A stretch of 64,000 nucleotides of DNA from Roseivirga sp. (GTDB lineage: Bacteria > Bacteroidota > Bacteroidia > Cytophagales > Cyclobacteriaceae), in NCBI GenBank assembly GCA_018402485.1, contig JAGYIY010000001.1, positions 1 to 64,000 on the forward strand, in the 5' to 3' direction. Below the pieces are notes generated by a model that ran no database searches, was not told the origin of the DNA, and saw nothing but the letters and a program-made list of their open reading frames with translations. The position numbers and the translations under genes were made by a program. Positions 59,882 to 64,000 of this stretch are shown here, in pieces (the stretch's first letter is position 1; every line of letters begins with the position of its first letter).

Positions 59882-61504
59882 TTATTTTAGTTCAAAGTAT
59901 TTAAAAATAGGATATCGCACAGCAGCTTCATCAATGCCTTGTTCTTCAAACCAGGTATCGAAGAAGTTCCAATTGACTAACCCGTCATCGGATTGAGGTT
60001 CTAACATATAAAAAATTAAATTAGCCAAAGGCTGTGCCAAATCTACATAATAGTCTCCTTTTTGAAAGCGTTCTGAGTCAGGTTGAAAATCTCCTTCCAG
60101 TGTGGCCATCATATGTCCTTCGAAAGGCCTTCGTGCTTTGTTCAATGCCGTAGCAACAAATACCTCTCCGCTTGCGCGAATGCGCTTATCCATTGTTTTC
60201 ACCTCCACACCATGTCTTCGCAAGTGCTCTACAATCGCTTGCTGAGCCTGGGGTATTACATAACCTCTTGGCAAGGTAGCTTCTACCGTTGCTTCAAAAG
60301 CGCTTTTGTTTTCTACATTGTTCAGGGTAATGATCTCAGGCTTGCGCACGTACATGGGTCTGCCCTCCGCATTGGCGGATTTAATGTAATTATAAGCCCT
60401 GTATTCCTTAATGGGCTCATCTAAAGCAACCATTTTAAAACGCACTCCTTTTTTCAATCTGCCTGACTGCTCGAGGACGGTTTGAATGGCATCTGCCTCG
60501 GCCTGCTGATTGATACGTCTGATCTCTTGTGCATTGGCATTCGTAAAGGTCAATATTTCCCTGACGAAGGCCTGAGTCGAATTCATTCTTTGGTACAATC
60601 GTTCATGGGCAAAGGCCTCACTCAAAATGGCCATTCGGTTTCTTAAACCAAACTGATTGACCAAATAGCGCGGATGGTGGTTGTAGGTGGAAATGGACTG
60701 AATGGGCCAACCTTCTCTTTGCGGATAGAAATAGCCGTAGGGGCCCAGGTGTATATCGTCTTTGGCTAGCACCTCTTGTGTTACTTTGGGCAGAAGTTTA
60801 TCCCAAGTAAAGTCGTAAGGAGCTTTTTCGCCTGCCGTATGGTAACTCGGAGCCCAAGTCAGGGAATAGCCGTGCCACACCCCATTGGTGGTATGCAAAT
60901 CTACAAAAACGTCCGGATCCCAGGGAACAATAATGTTTTGAAGCAAAGCTCGGGTTTCTGCTGCTTCCGCCTTGATGCCATCCCTGTTCAAATCCCAACC
61001 TTGACTGTTGGGTCGGATGCCTGTTTCAATGGGACTATCCTCTTGAGAAGGTCTTCTCCCCTGCTCCAGTTTATCATTGCTATCTGCACTGTAAATGGGC
61101 GCGAATAGGAGGATTTGATGATCGAGTAAATATGTTTTATCACCATGAAGAATTTCACGCAGCAATATTTGTAAGATCTCTTTCCCCTCTACTTCACCGG
61201 AATGGATGTTTCCTTGCACATAAATGATAGGCTTTTGCGTAGCCTTGGCGGCTTCCGCTGTGGTGACTCTAGGGTTCGAAAGAATAACAACCGGTATATC
61301 TTTGCCATCGGCACTTTTGCCCATGGTGGTGAGGTGGGCATATGGACTTCCCTCAACTACTGCCTCTAAAACGGCCATGACCTCGGCATAAGTAGATGTT
61401 TCTCGGTAGGCAGTTCGTTCGGGTTTAGTCAACATATCCATGGGCCACTCTTGAGCGGCTAGGGGTAACCCGATGATCATCAACAGGCAGAAGATTCTTT
61501 TCAT
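59882..61504 (-). CDS. M14 family zinc carboxypeptidase
   Basis: 540 aa with a signal peptide (MKRIFCLLMIIGLPLAAQ). The zinc motif HxxE is in VQGNIHSGEVEGKEIL, and the later zinc His in VDLHTTNGVWHGYSL. The C-terminal ~150 residues form an extra domain. It trims C-terminal residues from peptides outside the cytoplasm. Divergent from the MBL-fold gene and upstream of the M28 gene, it suggests joint peptide scavenging. Confidence 0.88.
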   Translation of the reverse strand: MKRIFCLLMIIGLPLAAQEWPMDMLTKPERTAYRETSTYAEVMAVLEAVVEGSPYAHLTTMGKSADGKDIPVVILSNPRVTTAEAAKATQKPIIYVQGNIHSGEVEGKEILQILLREILHGDKTYLLDHQILLFAPIYSADSNDKLEQGRRPSQEDSPIETGIRPNSQGWDLNRDGIKAEAAETRALLQNIIVPWDPDVFVDLHTTNGVWHGYSLTWAPSYHTAGEKAPYDFTWDKLLPKVTQEVLAKDDIHLGPYGYFYPQREGWPIQSISTYNHHPRYLVNQFGLRNRMAILSEAFAHERLYQRMNSTQAFVREILTFTNANAQEIRRINQQAEADAIQTVLEQSGRLKKGVRFKMVALDEPIKEYRAYNYIKSANAEGRPMYVRKPEIITLNNVENKSAFEATVEATLPRGYVIPQAQQAIVEHLRRHGVEVKTMDKRIRASGEVFVATALNKARRPFEGHMMATLEGDFQPDSERFQKGDYYVDLAQPLANLIFYMLEPQSDDGLVNWNFFDTWFEEQGIDEAAVRYPIFKYFELK

Positions 61505-61640
61505 TCCTTTTCCTTTTAGCGCCTTAAATTACCAAAAAGAAGTCGCTCCTACGTCTTTTACCCCCTTCAATTATACAAATGGTATATACAAACCGCCATT
61601 GTTGCTTATATTAGACATTGTAAAACCAGTTCAAGTGAAT

Positions 61641-62543
61641 ATGTACAACAGAAGGTATTTTATCAAAACCACCGGTGCGGCAGGTATAAGCAGTATTTTA
61701 GCAGGCCAGCCGTTGCTTCGGGCGATGTTTCAAGATAAATATAAAATGAAACCTCTTCGCAACAATGTAGGCATATTTACAGAGCGTGGTGGAACCATCG
61801 CCTGGCTGATCAGTGAAACGGGTTTGGTGGTAGTCGATAGCCAGTTCCCAGACCAAGCCAATCACCTCCTGGATGAAATGAAAAAGCAGTCGGATCGGAA
61901 AATAGATCTATTGATCAACACGCATCACCATGGCGACCACAGCGGAGGCAACATTGCCTTTAAAGGCTTTGCCAAAAAGGTAGTCGCTCATGAAAATTCA
62001 TACGCGCATCAAAAACGGGTAGCAGAAGAACGTGGTGGTTTAGAAGGCCAGCTTTTACCCGATACCACTTACAAAACTGGTGTTTGGAGGGAAAAAGTGG
62101 GCGAAGAAGTGATGGCCTTGCATTATTTTGGACCTGCACACACTAATGGGGACAGTTTTGTGCATTTCGAAAATGCCAACATTGTGCACACGGGAGATTT
62201 ATTGTTTAACCGAAGAGCGCCATTTGTAGACAAAACAGCAGGAGCTAACATCAGCAACTGGCAAGAAGTAATGGAGAAGGGTTATGAAACCTTTGATGAC
62301 GATACTCTTTTTGTTTTTGGGCATTCTGGAAACGGTTATGAAATTACGGGAAAACGTGCCGATTTAAAAGCTTTCCAAAACTACTTGAGAAAGGTCATTG
62401 AGTTTGTGAAAAAAGGCAAAGCAAGAGGTAAAACCCTTGAGGATTTGGCCTCAGCCACTGAAATACCCGGAGCTCCGGAGTGGAAAGGTGGCCAATCCAG
62501 ACCAGTTAATGCAGCTTGGGTAGAGCTTTTTGGTGAAGGTTAA
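61641..62543 (+). CDS. MBL-fold metallo-hydrolase with Tat-like signal
   Basis: 300 aa from the ATG at 61641; the longer frame from 61473 overlaps the M14 start region and is less credible. The N-terminus MYNRRYFIKTTGAAGISSIL carries a twin-arginine motif, so it should be exported folded. The metal site THHHGDHSGGN is intact, and HTGDLLFNRRAPFVD and FGHSGNGYEI follow. Substrate unknown. The 3' end overlaps lysC by four bases. Confidence 0.87.
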   Translation: MYNRRYFIKTTGAAGISSILAGQPLLRAMFQDKYKMKPLRNNVGIFTERGGTIAWLISETGLVVVDSQFPDQANHLLDEMKKQSDRKIDLLINTHHHGDHSGGNIAFKGFAKKVVAHENSYAHQKRVAEERGGLEGQLLPDTTYKTGVWREKVGEEVMALHYFGPAHTNGDSFVHFENANIVHTGDLLFNRRAPFVDKTAGANISNWQEVMEKGYETFDDDTLFVFGHSGNGYEITGKRADLKAFQNYLRKVIEFVKKGKARGKTLEDLASATEIPGAPEWKGGQSRPVNAAWVELFGEG

Positions 62544-63862
62544 TCGGCTTTAAAAAGGTGTTCATTGAGCTTTTCTAGTGCTTTCACCTTGTTCTTGCTA
62601 TCAATCAGTAAGGATATATTGTGACGGCTGCCGCCGTAGGAAATCATGCGTACTGGAATTTCAAGAAGTGCATCGAATATTTTATTCACCACTCCTTTTT
62701 GTTCTGCCACAAAATTGCCCACCACACAAATGATGGTCTGATCTGCATCTACATCTACTTGACCATAGGGTTTCAGCTCTCGAAGGATTTGATCAATATG
62801 ACTATCATCATCAATGGTGACAGATACGGCTACCTCAGAGGTAGTAATCATATCAATGGGGGTACGGTACTTTTCAAAAATCTCGAAAATCTTTCTTAAA
62901 AAACCATAGGCCAATAGCATGCGAGAGGATTTTACCTTAATGGCTGTTATGCCCTCTTTTGCTGCCAAGGCCTTTACATCGGCATTGATGGAAGCCTGAC
63001 TGATAACCGTACCCGCTGACTCAGGCTGCATGGTATTTAAAAGCCTAACTGTAATGCCATATTTCTGTGCGGGCCAAATGGAAGCTGGGTGTAATATTTT
63101 AGCCCCAAAGTACGCCAACTCAGCCGCCTCATCAAAGGACAGCTCCGATATGGGAAAGGTTTTGTCCACCACACGCGGATCGTTATTGTGCATGCCATCA
63201 ATATCTGTCCAAATCTGAATGTCATCCGCCCGAACGGCAGCGCCAATCAGCGAGGCTGTGTAGTCGGATCCCCCTCTTTGCAGATTATCGATTTCGCCTT
63301 TGTAATTCTTGCAAATAAAGCCTTGGGTGACAAATAATTTATCACCTGCGTGTTGTGCGAGTAGCGCACTAATTTTATTTTCAATGAAAGCCAAATCAGG
63401 CTCATGATCTTCATTGGTACGCATAAATTCCAATGCCGGCAATAAACATACCTTAACGCCTTGTTCCTGCAAATTCAAGGTGAATAATTTGGTGGACATT
63501 AATTCCCCTTGTGCCAGGATATCCCGATACAAAGCCTCGTTGAAACTAATTCTTAGGGTGATGTTGAGAAACTCGAAATGTTCCTTGATCATGCTGCGGG
63601 CCTCATCCTTTTTGGCCTGAGTGCTCAACAGTTCTTCAATGAAGGCTTGATAGTGCTGATCAAGCCCATCAATCAGACTTTGGGCTTCCTGCTTTTTACC
63701 GGCAGAAAGTGCCTCACCCATTTGAACCAAGGTATTGGTTGTACCCGACAAGGCTGAGAGCACCACTATTTTGGGCTGATCATTTCGCGTGATTAATCGC
63801 GTAATGGCATGCATTCTTTCGGGTTGACCGACTGATGTTCCACCAAATTTGAGTACCTGCAT
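62540..63862 (-). CDS. lysC: Aspartate kinase
   Basis: 440 aa. N-terminal MQVLKFGGTSVGQPERM, then FVTQGFICKNYKGEIDNLQRGGSDYTASLIGAAVRADDIQIWTDIDG are hallmarks. Two ACT domains fill the last ~140 residues (GITAIKVKSSRMLLAYGFLRKIFEIFEKY). It phosphorylates aspartate for Lys, Met, Thr and diaminopimelate synthesis and is probably subject to feedback control through ACT. Converges on the MBL gene. Confidence 0.94.
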   Translation of the reverse strand: MQVLKFGGTSVGQPERMHAITRLITRNDQPKIVVLSALSGTTNTLVQMGEALSAGKKQEAQSLIDGLDQHYQAFIEELLSTQAKKDEARSMIKEHFEFLNITLRISFNEALYRDILAQGELMSTKLFTLNLQEQGVKVCLLPALEFMRTNEDHEPDLAFIENKISALLAQHAGDKLFVTQGFICKNYKGEIDNLQRGGSDYTASLIGAAVRADDIQIWTDIDGMHNNDPRVVDKTFPISELSFDEAAELAYFGAKILHPASIWPAQKYGITVRLLNTMQPESAGTVISQASINADVKALAAKEGITAIKVKSSRMLLAYGFLRKIFEIFEKYRTPIDMITTSEVAVSVTIDDDSHIDQILRELKPYGQVDVDADQTIICVVGNFVAEQKGVVNKIFDALLEIPVRMISYGGSRHNISLLIDSKNKVKALEKLNEHLFKAD

Positions 63863-63873
63863 GGCCTTGAGAT

Positions 63874-64000
63874 TTAGAAACTCAACATTTTAATGGCTGT
63901 CATGGCGGCTTCATCACCCTTGTTGCCATACTTTCCTCCAGCGCGATCGAGTGCCTGCTTCTGTGTGTTAGGCGTAAGCACGCCAAAAATCACCGGCTTG
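63874..64000 (-). CDS. ribH: 6,7-dimethyl-8-ribityllumazine synthase, C-terminal part (cut by window edge)
   Basis: The last 41 codons are visible: [37 protein letters not shown] then SF and the TAA at 63876-63874. This is the conserved C-terminus of lumazine synthase, whose last step precursors lead to riboflavin. The gene continues beyond 64000. Confidence 0.88.
   Translation of the reverse strand, partial: KPVIFGVLTPNTQKQALDRAGGKYGNKGDEAAMTAIKMLSF

Overview
This window reads as chromosome of a Bacteroidota bacterium, most likely of the Cytophagales type. The evidence is a gliding-motility/type IX secretion (T9SS type B) C-terminal domain protein, a three-subunit succinate:menaquinone reductase with one cytochrome b subunit, many 6-bladed beta-propeller lipoproteins, DUF1573, DUF3822 and DUF4905 family proteins, and promoters of the Bacteroidota form TTTTG-N19-TAnnTTTG. 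Species cannot be fixed from the sequence alone.

Layout. (1) 1-6418: right end of an AT-rich integrated island. It has a serine recombinase, an exported HNH nuclease, a lipoprotein, small unknown genes, a PD-(D/E)XK/DUF5655 protein and a tyrosine integrase that abuts the 3' end of tRNA-Pro(GGG); tRNA-Val(GAC) follows. (2) 6671-20183: core metabolism, with an alpha-glucan phosphorylase homologue lacking the usual PLP lysine, an acyl-CoA hydrolase/CoA-transferase, a DASS-type anion transporter, sdhCAB, a large T9SS cargo protein, a DCC thiol oxidoreductase and fabD. (3) 20184-31074: a low-GC accessory block, all on the minus strand. Four modules are each led by the same interspersed leader repeat (copies A-D). 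Three of them run small secreted peptide, then 6-bladed beta-propeller lipoprotein, then a thiol/DUF1573-type protein; one runs lipoprotein, small membrane protein, CPBP protease. Two modules have (or had) a small HTH regulator just upstream. A degraded 3' copy of fabD sits inside the block. (4) 31075-54942: ordinary housekeeping genes (LysE exporter, GH3-type enzyme, YggS, RecD-like helicase, Nudix enzymes, coaD, pyrE, LysM protein, NfeD, methionine gamma-lyase-like enzyme, truncated globin, PlsC, GatC, LolD-like ATPase, PduO-type adenosyltransferase, ilvE, prfB with its programmed frameshift, MFS transporter). (5) 54943-58377: a second copy of the peptide/propeller module on the plus strand: HTH gene, leader with a perfect dyad, three tandem 4-cysteine secreted peptides, a propeller lipoprotein and a CxxC lipoprotein. 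(6) 58378-64000: M28 and M14 peptidases, an MBL-fold hydrolase, lysC and the 3' end of ribH.

The most interesting element is the recurrent HTH / leader / secreted Cys-rich peptide / beta-propeller lipoprotein / redox-like protein module, present at two loci about 25 kb apart in several states of decay. The function is unknown. Cysteine-rich exported peptides beside CxxC and CSC-motif envelope proteins suggest a thiol-linked peptide maturation, sensing or antagonism system (inference).
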